The notes below the pieces were generated by a model. It saw only the letters and a list, made by a program, of their open reading frames with translations. It was not told the origin of the DNA and searched no databases. The position numbers and the translations under genes were made by a program. Below are positions 23,085-35,125 of a DNA stretch of 64,000 nt, in pieces (the stretch's first letter is position 1; the number at the start of each line of letters is the position of its first letter). The DNA is taken from the NCBI GenBank assembly GCA_026413225.1, contig CM048554.1:93971963-94035962 (forward strand). The letters are read 5' to 3'. The DNA comes from Otis tarda. Lineage: Eukaryota; Chordata; Aves; Otidiformes; Otididae.

Positions 23085-26000
23085 CTGTAAAAATAAAAAA
23101 ACAACAGCTTGTTGCTAGTATCCAGTAACAATGCATTTGCAAACACCGAATGGCCACAATCATATAGAATAACAAACAGAGATCTTCAGCTACTCCCTTT
23201 CAATTCAGAGTTCATGCTTCTATCTGCTCTGCTTCCAGAAGTGACTAATTTTGCTCAAGTAGTACTACTGAATGTATCGTAACTTTGAGAATTCAAGAAA
23301 TTTACTATTTCACTGTCCTAGTTTAGTCCCACTCAGGACCAAGCTACACAGTTGCTCACTCACTCTCCCCACCCTCCAAGAGAATGGAGGAGAGAAATAT
23401 AACAAAAAGCTCGAGGTTTGAGATAATGACAGGGAGAGATCATTCATCAGGTACTGTTATGGGCAAAACAGACTTGACCTGGGGAAAACTATTTCAATTG
23501 ATTATTAATAAAACCAAAGTAGGATAATGAGAGAGAGAACAAAGACAACTAAACTACGACATTCACCTGCTCATCTGCATTTCTTCCTATAAGCAGGAGG
23601 AAAAAAGAAAGTGTTGCTTCTCCTAAGCTAAGCAGATCTGAAAAGAAAAAAAAAATCTACAGGTACTCCATTAACCAATAATCGCCGTCATCAGGACAGA
23701 TGCCAGTCTCTTTGGCTGAAGAATACAGTAAAGTAATTTGCTTGCAGCTTTCTGCAGACAGTTTCTAATTTTACAAGCTAATCTAATAGTCTTTAAAAAA
23801 CACTAATGAATGTAAAAAGCTGACTTGGACAAGATGACAGACACGCTGAGTCATAAGACATTAAGTTGTTCCAAAAAGAGAAAACGTAAGGGATCTCTTT
23901 ACTTTGAAGGCATCATAATGGCATTAAAGACGTTTTTTCCTTTTAGTTTTGAATGAATAAATGGGGCAATATCAGATCCAGCCTGACTGAAGAAAAGCAT
24001 AAAATATTCCTTAAGGCATCGTAACATACAGAAGATACAGACTTTTTAGGCCAGCAATTGCTTTGACAGTCTTAGTAGTGATTTTTAGACCTAGCAATCT
24101 GTCTACCTTTACCTTGTACAACTGCAGCATAGTACTAGTGAGTATACTTGAAGAGGTTAGATAACTGTCCATGTAGCTTCAGTATTAAAAATAAAACAGC
24201 TAACTAGGCTACATGTTTCTGTCAATAAGAATTTCTTTTTCTTTTTAACATCCAATATATACACTTTTAAAATCTGTGTAACATGACATTTGGTTGAAAT
24301 AGTTCTATAGCACTATGATGATGAGGTTTTTTTTCTGTTTTTTTTTTTTGGAGGGATCAGGCACAGTGGACTCGAGTAACACATTCTTCACAACTTCAAA
24401 TAATCAATTTTAAAAACTTTCACCATATTTACCAGATGGATTTGGGTTACTCAGTTGAGGTCATTCAAGTCCGAACTAATCCCTGTGAATTATTTCACCA
24501 GGTATTATTAACCTGAACACTCAGGTCCTGGAAAGTGAGATGATCATGCCAAGGACCTGCTTAAATGTGGGTGTCACTCAAGCAACAGGAAGCAATGACG
24601 AGCCATGAAACTGCAGAAAAAGGAAATTTAGAATGTCTGTTTCAAAGAAAAGAAACAGATCAACTTAGATTTAAGTGAACATTAGGAACACAAAAATAAG
24701 CATAGTAGTCTAAACCAGAGGTCCAGCCAACACCGTATCTCACCTGTGGCAGTGCCAGGTGTTCAAGAAAAAGTTTGTATGACTGGTACAAGTATAGAGC
24801 AGTGTTTTGAGACCATTGGAATAACCTGAGGCTTACAGGCTTACTGAACTAAGCTCACAAATGCAGAGCCAAGTCTTTCAAACGAAGCTGAGTCTTTCTT
24901 TCACTACTATGTCACTGATTCTAGTACCAATCTGCATTCTAAAGACTCCCCAAATCCTGGGCCATAATCATGTACTACACACAAATATACTGTCAGAGAA
25001 GTTATTCTTTCAGAAGTCTTCATTCCCTGTCTCCAGTCCCCTCTCCAATCTTCCCAAGTTGAATAATTTAAATAAATCTAATATCTTCCCCTATGGAAGC
25101 TATTCTGCATCTTAAGGCAACTACGATTTGTTTCCTCTCCTCCTGGGAAAGGTTGTTAGAAGTGTCATAACAATACACTTATTTTTCAAATACACTACTT
25201 TAAGTTTACTTGAATATATTTAAGTAAAAGCAGAGTTAACATTTTTGCATATGATCATCCTCAGGACGTCCTGATTTCCAGTTTGACTTCCAACAATTAT
25301 TTTTAAATACGTTTTGTTAGAGAAACCTCACTTCCAGAGGAAAAAGTATCTGGAAACTTTTGTTCTTGAGTACTTCGAGAATGAGGAGGTCTTGCAGAAA
25401 GTTTCATCTTGCAAACACTCCATAAAGGTTATCAAATATAAATAAATTCTCTCATTGCGCTTAACAAATCCCTGACAGCTTCATAGTGAAAACATGAAGA
25501 CTTAAACTGTTCATCCATGTTTCTGCTTCCACATCTCACAAAGCCTACAGGAACTCTCTCGATTCCCAGCAAGTTTACTTTCATTCACTTCATTTTCACT
25601 GTGGACTCAAAAATCCCTAAGTCCTCTATCTTCATGCGTCACAATTTCACTACGAAAGCTTTCTGATTCAGCTCCACTAGATAAAAATGAATTCAGACTA
25701 AATAAAAACATATTTCACATGCTGAATTCATTCATGCCAGAACTTCAACCCAAGTGCTTCATTACTTGCAAAAGCAGTCAAAAAGCACTATGAAGATAAT
25801 AAAATGAAATTGGCTTTATCCTGGTCTTAAATTCTAAGCAAAAATTATTCGCTTTTTCCCCTCAAGATTAATTTCTAACATGGCACACTAGTTACACAGA
25901 AGAACTTCCAAATTGGAATGCATCAAGAGAGACGGGTGAGAAAGGAAAAGTGAGTTTCATTCTAAGTGGCTGCTGCTATTTCTGGTATAACTTAAAAAAC

Positions 26001-26732
26001 ATGTCAAATTCACCAAGGCTTGTGGTCTAGTCCATGACATTGTCATTTAAATTTTAATCGATGTTTAAATATAGCTGAACTAAAACAGTCTATAACATCT
26101 GGCCACATTTTCTGTATTTAAAAGAAAAACATGATTTATATTTAGATCAGAAGTTATTTCATGTACTGTACGCAGTCTCAATTTAGAGTGAAGTATCCAA
26201 AAGAGCCTTCACATTCTAAAACAATGTATTTCATTATCGTTGCAAATTGCGACGTTTAGTAAAAGTTCATACAAACAATGCCTCATCTACTACATTTATC
26301 TCCAAGGAGATTGACCTAAATGTCTGCAACAGTACTGATAATTTAGATTCTGAAACAAGCAAGTAATATATATTAAAAAAAATACAAATATGGTATAAAA
26401 ATACCAAAAATTATTCTCAAGGAGACAGGATAACGTTACTCATGTCCATTAGACAGGAACAAAATGGTGTTTCCACAGTTCTGTGACACTAAAGCAGAGC
26501 AGAACCAGAATTTCGACATATAAACATTAAGAGGTAGCAATCACGTATGTGCTTTGTCCTGCTGCATTGGTTCTTCTCATTTATCTAGTCCAGGAAGCAA
26601 GGGGGAGAGAGATATCCTAAATGTCTGAAGTATCACCAGCAATTTGTATTCTCTAGTTAGCTCAGTGCAATTACTCTATAGAAATGAAAACATTGGTGCA
26701 AAGCAGTAACCTTACAGCCGAAAACACTATAC
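23085..26732 (-). other. SMAP1: SMAP1 intron 5
   Basis: A 3.6-kb intron holding the 248-bp mini-LTR element (23314-23561). The rest (23567-26732) is AT-rich with short T and A runs, for example at 24328-24352. I see no other repeat or gene. Confidence 0.85.
23309..23566 (-). mobile_element. Mini-LTR (family B derivative) with terminal inverted repeats and TSD
   Basis: The element 23314-23561 is 248 bp. It starts TGTCCTAGTTTAGT and ends ACTAAACTACGACA, 14-bp inverted termini with one mismatch. TTCAC is duplicated at 23309-23313 and 23562-23566. Read on the minus strand, most of it aligns with the 3' part of the family B LTR: GTCTGTTTTGCCC, TCTCCCTGTC, TCTCAAACCTCGAG and GGAGGGTGGGGAGAGTGAG. 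The long U3 is missing and only the first few bases of an LTR start remain. Confidence 0.85.
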
Positions 26733-26807
26733 CTCTGCTTTGCTCTTCTCAGCAGCAGCTTGCAGAGGAGAGGATGCCAAAGGCTGAGCAGCATCAGAAG
26801 AGGATAT
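26733..26807 (-). CDS. SMAP1: SMAP1 exon 5: Ser/Ala-rich linker, possible cassette exon
   Basis: A 75-bp exon of 25 codons, entering and leaving in phase 0. It starts ISSSDAAQPLASSPLQAAAE and ends KSKAE. It corresponds to the human ISSSDAPLQPL...LQAA linker exon as I remember it, and looks about two residues shorter. The acceptor is tctgttttgtacag and the donor is gtatag. It has no catalytic residues and lies just after the GAP domain. Being phase 0-0, it can be skipped without changing the frame. Mammalian SMAP1 is known to have splice forms differing in this linker, but I cannot confirm from memory which exon is used. Confidence 0.93.
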
Positions 26808-28111
26808 CTGTACAAAACAGAGGACAGAAATGAGAAAGAAAATAAGCAAGAACAGCTGGGAAGGGAAGCGGGGAGCAGCAGCAGCTAAGAGACATGGTTT
26901 TCTTCCCCCTCCCCCATAATTCTGAAAGTGGAAAAAATACAGCACAGAAAAAAAAAAAAAAGGCAACAAAAAGCAACAAAGTATTTCCTTTTTTTTTTTT
27001 TTTCTTTTTATCAGTCTGATTTTAAAAGGAAATTTGTCAGGCAGGAATGAGTGACTTATAATGAAATTCACTAGAATAGAAAATAAGAAAATGAACCTGG
27101 ATAAGATCATATCACAGGCCTAAGAAAAATAATTAGGTTTCATCCATTGTTCAATTTTATCCAGTGTGACTATTGAAATATTAATGTCCTGAAGCATGAA
27201 GGCACACTGTCCCAGAGGAGGGGGAGAGAAGAGAGTGCCTTTGTTCTTGTTCACTGTAACAGAATATTTTTATTAAGAGGAATGCAAAATAACTCTGAAA
27301 GTTAGACGTTAATTAAAGTTCTAATTAACTCTTCCCTAAGAGCACTCCAAATGAGTAAAGAGCTTAGGGTTAACACAAAGCGCATCCTAGCAGGAGGATG
27401 CCAGACCTTCCAGAGAGGCGATACTTCTAGGAATCAGTGTGCCAAATTGCTATTAGCACCACTAGACTTCCAGAACTATCCAAAAGGTGTAAGTTATATA
27501 TGCAGCAGATGCAGTTTGCTCAAGAAAACAGGATTTCTCCAAATGCATTTTCATACATTTTTCTATCCTATTTCTTATGCAGTTGATCACTTTAATGGAA
27601 ACATTATCTTTCTGTTCCCCTTACTACAAAAATACAACTGAATTACATTCACCAAACATGTAAATCTTCAGAGCTATAAAGCTAACACTTCTACACCATC
27701 TTGTATCTACTATCTATAAGGAAAATTTAAAAATAAACGAAGCTATTACAGAGCAGGTGATCAAAATAACCAATTTAGATGACATGTTTTTACTTAGTTT
27801 TTTGAAAAAACAAACAAACAAACAAACAACAGCTTGCACTAAAAGGTAACTGAAAACTGCATAAAAAAAAAAACCTGCCTCATGTCCAAATACTCCATAT
27901 TTCTTACAGAAAAATCTTACCAGCACAATAGCTTAAATAGCTGGAGTATCCATAGAATATATATACTCAGTATTTTTACAAACTCTCAAACTGTGCTTAT
28001 CCTGGAAGGTCGTGTAGAGCTTCAGGAAAGATATTTATAAGGTTTAATTTTTAAAGCAAATTTTACCGGCAGAAATATGAAACAGAATCCTTAAAGGGTT
28101 AAAGGGAGGGC

Positions 28112-30389
28112 AGGGACAGGTGACATCACAGTGGAGGTCTGCTACAGGCCACCTGACCAGGAGGACCAAGCAGAAGAGGCCTTCTATAGACAGAGAGGAG
28201 CAGCCTCACAGTCACAAGCCCTGGTCCTCATGGGAGACTTCAACCACTCCTGTACCTGTTGGAGGGACAACACAAAGCACAGGAGGTTCCTGGAATGCGT
28301 GGATGATAACTTCCTCCTGCAAGTAACAGAGGAGCCGATGAGGAGAGGTGCGATGTTGGACCTTGTTTGCACCAAGAGGGAGGGGTTGGTGGAGAACGTG
28401 ACACTCAAGAGCAGCCTTGGCTGCAGTGAACATGAGATAGTGGAGTTCAAGATCCTTAGGGCAGCGAGGAGGGCACGTAGCAAGCCCTCTGCCCTGGACT
28501 TCAGGACAGCAGACTTTGGCCTTTTCAGGGATCTGCTGGGTAAAGTGCCTGGAGGGAAGAGGGGTCCAGGAAAGTTGGTTGATATTCAAGGAGCACCTCC
28601 TCCAAGCTCAGGAGAGATGCATCCCAATGAAGAACAAGTCAGGTAAAAATGCCAGGTGGCAACCTGCATGGATGAATAAGCTACACGTGGACCAACGGAA
28701 AGGGCAAAGGGAAGCCTACAGAGAGTGGAATCAAGGATATATTACAGAGAGGTTGTCCAAGTGGCCAGGGATCAGGTAAGGAAGGCTAAAGCCCTGACAG
28801 AATTAAAACTGGCCAGGGACTTCAAGGACAACAAGAAAAGCTGAAGGTGCACAAGTCGATGAGACCCGATGAAATGCACCTGAAGGTCCTGAGGGAACCG
28901 GCAGATGAAGTTGCCAAGCCATTGTCCATCATATTTGATGGTAGCAGTCCATCCACTGACTGCAAAAGGGTAAATATAACCTCAATTTTTTAAAAAGAGA
29001 ACAAGAAAGACCCAGGGAACTACAGCTCTGTCAGTCTCACCTCTGTGCCTAGCAAGATCATGGAGCAGATTCTCCTGGAAACCATGCTAAGGGACATGGA
29101 AAATAAGGAGATGATTGGTGACAGCCAACATGGCTTCACCAAGGGCAGATCGTGCCTGACCAATCTGGTGGCCTTCTATGACGGGGTGACAGCATCGGTG
29201 GACAAACACCGACAGCACTACGACAAACTGATGTCATCTACCTAGACTTGCGCAAAGCTTTTGACACTGTCCCGCATGACATCCTTCTCTCTAAACTAGA
29301 GAGACATGGGTTTGATGGACAGGCCACTCAGTGGATAAGGAATTGGCTGGATGGCCACACTCAGAGAGTGGTGGTCAATGGCTCAGTGTCCCAGTGGAGA
29401 CCAGTGATGAGTGGTGTTCCTCACCAGTTGGTATTGGGACCAGCCCTGTTCAACATCTTTGTTGGCAATATGGACAGTGGGATAGAGTGCACCCTCAGCA
29501 AGTTCGCCAACAACACCAAGTTGTGTGGTGCCGTCGACACGCTGGAAGGGAGGGATGCCATCCAGAGGGACCTTGACAGGCTAGAGAGGTGGGCCCGTGC
29601 AAATCTCATGAAGCTCAGTCAGGCCAAGTGCAAGGTCCTGCACGTGGGTCAGGGCAAGAACAAGCACAAATACAGCCTGGGCGGAGAATGGATTGGGAGC
29701 AGCTCTGAGGAGAAGGACCTGGGGGTACTAGTCCTTCTCCTCAACATGAACCGACAATGCGCCCCTGCCGCGCAGAAAGCCAATCACATCCTGGGCTCCA
29801 TCAAAAGAAGCATGGCCAGCACGTTGAGGGAGGGGATTCTGCCTCTCTACTCTGCTCTGGTGAGACCCCACCTGGAGTACTGCATCCAGATCTGGAGTCC
29901 CCGACATAAGAAGGACACAGACCTGTTGAAGCGAGTCCAGAGGAGGGCCACAAGGATGATCAGAGGGCTGGAGCACCTCTTCTATGAAGACAGGCTGAGA
30001 GAGTTGCGGCTGTTCAGCCTGGAGAAGATTCGACTCCAGGGGGACCTTACAGCGGCCCTCAAGTCCCTAAAGAGGGCTCATAAGAAAGATGGGGACAAAC
30101 TCTTTAGCAAGGCCTGTTGTGATAGAACAAGGTGTAATGATTTTAAAACAGAGGAAGGTAGATTCAGACTGGATATTAGGAAAAAAATTTTTACAATTAT
30201 GGTGGTGGAACACTGGAACAGGTTGCCCAGAGAGGTGGTAGAAGCCCCATACCTGGAAACATTCAAGGCCAGGCTGGATGAGGCTCTGAGCAACCTGATC
30301 TAGTCAAAGAGGTCCCTGCTTCTTGCAGGGGGGTTAGACTAGATGACCTTTAAAGGTTCCTTCCAACCCTAACCATTCTATGATTCTAC
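28112..30389 (+). pseudogene. CR1 LINE, 5'-truncated, dead ORF2 (endonuclease end and reverse transcriptase)
   Basis: The copy starts late in the endonuclease (VCYRPPDQ, then LMGDFNH) and runs through the reverse transcriptase and C-terminal region to the CR1 3' UTR with an ATTCTATGATTCTA tail. CR1 ORF2 normally makes the nuclease/RT used for target-primed retrotransposition. Here the frame shifts near 28545 and 28780 and again near 29240, and sequence is missing around 28840-28860. RT motif A keeps YLDLRKAFD. The usual SGVPQGSVLGP is changed to [11 protein letters not shown]. The catalytic FADD is changed to FANN (about 29506-29517), so both metal-binding aspartates are gone. A 351-codon open stretch (29248-30303) remains. 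It is antisense to SMAP1 and non-functional as an enzyme. Confidence 0.92.
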
Positions 30390-31369
30390 ATCTGCTGCAA
30401 TGAAGCAGTTTGAGAAACTGTAGCACTCTGTTGCTATAGAAACACAGAGATCATGTTTATTCCGATTACACCACATTATAACCAAATAAAGATGTCAGAA
30501 AAATAATTCAGTAACTACATACATTAAACTATGAGCTCTAACATCGTGTTTCTTACTAAGATTTCAATTAAAGGTATATGTGTGAAATTGTGATAATGGA
30601 ACATCTTAGGTATACTTTCAAGTTTCTAAAGATAAAGTTGGATTTGGGTTGGTTTGTTTTTTTTTTTTCATTCGTTCATATGCTTTAGATTTTAAGAGAA
30701 TTTAAGCTCGATAAGCTTTAGGTCTCTCAGGTGAACAGCAGGTAACAGCTACTCACCACATAGAACCAGGTAAGCAAAATTTAATTTAGGGGTTGGGAGG
30801 AAATCAGCACTATACATGTTTGTGTTACATTTCCATCCTCCCATAATAGTTCTTCTCAATCTGCATATAATCTTCATAAATTAAGGTATTATCTAACCCA
30901 GGATAAGGGGTCTGAAAGTCTGAAGGTCTGAAAGTAATTTTGCAAATCAAGTAATGGAGACACATCATGCAAGCTATAAGCAAGAGAGAGAGTGAAAAGC
31001 AGTTGCTGTCTGGTGTTGGTCTGCCCAAGTGTAAAAGATAAACAGCTGCACTGCCTTCACTTCAGGCTAAAAAACAGCACTTGAAAGCACACTTCACATA
31101 TGCAAATATTCAGCTAAGCAAGAGTACAAAAGGTACATGACTGAAGTTAATCTTTAAGAGAAGACACATTACAATGTATAAAGAACTGATTAAGTTTATA
31201 TAATGAAAGCAATAGCATGAGTTTGGGCTGCTGAACGGCTTTATCACCACTGCATCATGTTAAATTTGTTATCTACCATGCTGTACTAGATAAGGAAATC
31301 TGAACAAAAAAAAATCCAATGAAGTCAAACTGAGCAGCTGCATAAACCTAAACATAAAAAAGGACTAAA

Positions 31370-31680
31370 GGAGAGGCTGGTGCAGTCCACTGCGGTGAGT
31401 GGTTAGGCAGTGCAGCGTATCAAGAGCGGAGCAGGGTATCAGAGAAGCCTGCTGAAATACTTGCCACTGGGACAAACCAATGCTTAAGGGACAGCTGACC
31501 TGTTAACCCTTTTAAGGTTCCCAGCTGGCACTGAACCAGCTGCCTCCTGACCTCACAGCAATCCAGCATGGCCCACGCTGAGTGCAGAAAGGTGAAAGGC
31601 AGCACTCTCCAGCTGGAATCGAGCCCTTGCAGTGCCCCCTGTTATGCTCCTAGTCTGCGTCCACCTGTCATACTGCACCA
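31370..31680. other. GC-richer unexplained patch
   Basis: This stretch is clearly richer in G+C than its surroundings and has several CpGs, but I cannot assign it to any repeat family. Open frames on the minus strand are short and lack splice context. It may be an old, diverged mobile element. Confidence 0.3.
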
Positions 31681-34600
31681 CATCCATGTACCAGAAGTAG
31701 CAGCAAATATAACTAAAAACTATAAGAACATTGCAATGTAAGGGTATTCTTTTATTATCTTGGGATTTTTTCAGATAGAAGACTGAATCTTCACTAACAG
31801 CCAACTAATTATTATGGATGCTAGCATTCTCTTCAAGCATGAAAAGAAACCGAACATCTTAGTCATCAAGTGTTTGGTTTTCAGGAGATATCAAAATGTT
31901 CATTTTTAATCTGAACTAGCCTCACATTTTAGCAAATCAGTGAAGCTGCTTGATATTCTGAGATGTCAATACAACCTCATAGGTTTTATTTTCCCTTGTA
32001 CTGTCCTCCAACTGTTACTTTGAAAGGTTGTGGTATGCTCATATTTTCAAACTGTAGCACACGTCACAAAAGTGATGTTTATCAAAAACCTCAACAAATA
32101 ATCCTTCTCACTAGAAAAAGCCAGCCCTTAACAACTTTGACACTATTCTGAGGACTTTGTTGCCAAAACTCAGGTTAGACCATGCAAAGTTAGCACTAAT
32201 ACCTTCTACGTCCTGTTAGTGGTGCTGATATACCATTAGCTAGGGGGATATTAGGAACAGTAAGGAACAGCAGTTCACAACAAGTTGTGTGCTGCTGGCT
32301 TGTATTTGCAGTAAATCTTTGTTTTCAGAACTACTGTGGTGACAAAGTGGCTCATAGAGGTGCTCCCAGTTTGTAGTCAAGAGAATCATTAGCTTGCCAA
32401 CAAATGGCAAATGAGAACACACCTGCTCAGTGACCTATTTCTAACATTTGTGGCCAGTAGTGGGAGCGCTGAAGCTAGACTAACCCCAGATCAAACCACT
32501 CACCTGTGACATCTAAATGCACCCAACTCTCCTTGAGTAAGTGCTGCACTCAGTCCTGGTGAATCCGCCTTTCATCAGTTGAAGCCACAAACGCACTTTA
32601 AATATTTATAGCAGAACCCTGATCACCACTCAGGATTGCCAAGCAAGGTATTAATAATAATTTTAAAACTGTTTTTTAGGAGACAGAGATCACTGAAAAG
32701 TAGCACTATGTAATCCCACAAAATAACATACGGGTTTTCTATTTGGTATTTATCAGCCTTTACTAATAATGACTTGTTTCTATAAGCTTGATCAGTAGCA
32801 TCAGCAAAGGAAGATCTACTCCATGCTTGGGTCCAAGTCCAAGTATATAAAATACTGTTATTTACAAGCAGACATCTCCTCTTTAGTGTAGGAAAAAAAA
32901 CCAAACCCATCTGGTTTGGAAAAAAAAAAAAAAAGTCGTCACTTTTAATCCAATTGTTATATTCCAGTGGAAACAAAGAAAAAGGCTAAAGAATCAGTTT
33001 CTAGAAAAACTGGCCAATACTGACACCAATTTAGAATTCTGAAGAGCAGAGAGCAGGAAAGCCAGAAAATATCTTTGTTTAGTTAGATCCAATGGAAAAA
33101 GACACCTGCACAAGTAGGTATGAAGAGCAAGATCTGTCATCACAACCACTAAAGAGAAGTGACCAAAACCACCTCCAGTTTTAGACACGTGTGAAGTAGT
33201 AAATTCATCTAAATTTCTACATCAAAATTCAAAAAAGCAATTTCCAGTCATCTTCCAGAATGCAAGTAAAGAAGCACACATCGATCTACTCTGATAACTT
33301 ATGTTACCACTACGCTCTGGAAAGCTGTCAGCTAAGACATCCTCGATTACTGGCGCTTTAAAGTACCAGACAAAACTGATGGCAGCCCCTGCAACCAACC
33401 ATACCTGCTGCTAGAAAAAGAATAAAGTTGACGTGTTTGTGAGCATTAAGAGCGTATTGCAAACTGATAACTAGCATCTGAATATTTCATTTTAGTTTTT
33501 ACCTTAAGAGTGGTCTGTTGATTAAGAAGTTAATTCAGAATTGCCTAAAAGAGGGAACAAAAGCAAGGAGCTGTTTCTTAAGTTCACACATTTATACTCA
33601 TATGTCTCCAAAATTTTGAGCATGTTTCAGACCAAAAGACTTGTAGTAATTTCATTTTTAGCAATTCTTTAATCTCTTTCCATTGTTTGTGTTTTGGAAC
33701 TCCTTTTTAGAAAGCTAATGAAGTAAAAATAACCATTTTGTATAATGAAACTCCATACTGTATTTGAAGCATCACATACACTCAGCACTGAGCAAGAAAA
33801 CAGATACACATGCAATAGTACTGTAAGATTTCACTTGCAGCTATGCTCTGTGAGAAACTCTTTGGTTCACAAAAAAAAAAAGACTGGAAAAGAAAGGATC
33901 TGCAAGTTTACAATATTACTCCAGTTTCCTGTCCCTTTTATATAGCAATGCATTACCTGTCCCCATTTTCTCCATTAAAAACTTCTATAGTATTTACCAA
34001 GATATTACTTAGCAGTGACACTATCCAAATACAAGCTATATTAATAGTTCACGTAAAAGCATCAATACAAACAGCATTTGGCCCAATGGCTTTGATGTAG
34101 TCTGTGCACCAGACTACTATTTCAAATAAAAAAAAGAGCTTAAAAGAAGCATTAAATGAAGCTATCAGAGAATGTAACACACAAAATCTCTGAATGATTT
34201 TACTTTAGTTCAGTTTGTACTAACACATTTCTGATGGTAGATAACAGTTATACAAACAGTATTAGTCATTGAGGCCAATGTACTAAATAAGGTATTCACC
34301 AACTTTTACTTGCAGTTTTTCCATAATCCTGCTCTTGATGTAGTATGTGTTATTATTTAGCCTTTTATCCTTATCCTTTATTCCTTAAAAAGAATTCAAG
34401 TTAAAGCTTTAGAAACCTATATTAAGCGTCAATTTAAATATGAAATTTAGGATGCTGTCACTCAGAAGAGTCAAGAGATTAAAAAATGACAGTATTATCA
34501 AACCACATGAATATATTTAGGAAATTAGCAGCTGAACCAAATACAAAGGCGCTCTAAAGTGGCCATTTTATACGCACACAATATATGGGGAAACAGGCTA

Positions 34601-34923
34601 AATGAAGAGGACTACTCTACACTCATTTAACAAGTTTTAAGTTCAGCTACTACATGTTTTTCTCATTTCAGCAGACTTTTGACTTTATTACTGTACATCT
34701 CCAATGAATGTTGACACCACTAAAATTAGTATTTTATTTTAAAGCAGTAGCAATTATAGACTGCAATTAGATGCATATAAACACACAACCAACTGCTTGC
34801 CATTTTTTAAAGAGGCCTATCCTCAAAATACTGAAAGGAATATAAGAATACTAACGTACTATTAATAACACTTATATGTGGAGGGGGGCAGGAAGGAGGG
34901 AAGAAGTCTGAAATTCCATTGAC

Positions 34924-35125
34924 TTTTTTTTTTTTTTTTTTTTTTTTTAACTGTGAGAGTGGCTGAATACTGGAACAGGTTGTGGAGTCTCCAGCCCTGG
35001 AAGATATTAAAAACCCAGCTGGACATGGCTTTAAGCAACCTGCTCCAGTTGACCTCACTTGGAGTAGGAAGAACTGGATGATCTCTAGAGTTCCCTTCCA
35101 GCCTGAGCTATTCTGCGATTCTATA
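34924..35125 (+). mobile_element. CR1 3' end with expanded poly-T
   Basis: A run of 25 Ts (34924-34948) is followed by CR1 C-terminal and 3' UTR sequence: GTGAGAGTGGCTGAATACTG, CTGGATGATCTCTAGAG and a tail ending CTATTCTGCGATTCTATAA. Other CR1 copies here have a 6-9 T run at the same place before the GTGAGGGTGGTGGAACACTG block. The poly-T is therefore probably the element's own T run, expanded. Confidence 0.8.

Noticed and set aside
23314-23561. A DNA transposon (MITE)
   Set aside because: The termini are inverted and a target duplication is present, but the body aligns with the family B LTR 3' part. It is kept as an LTR derivative.
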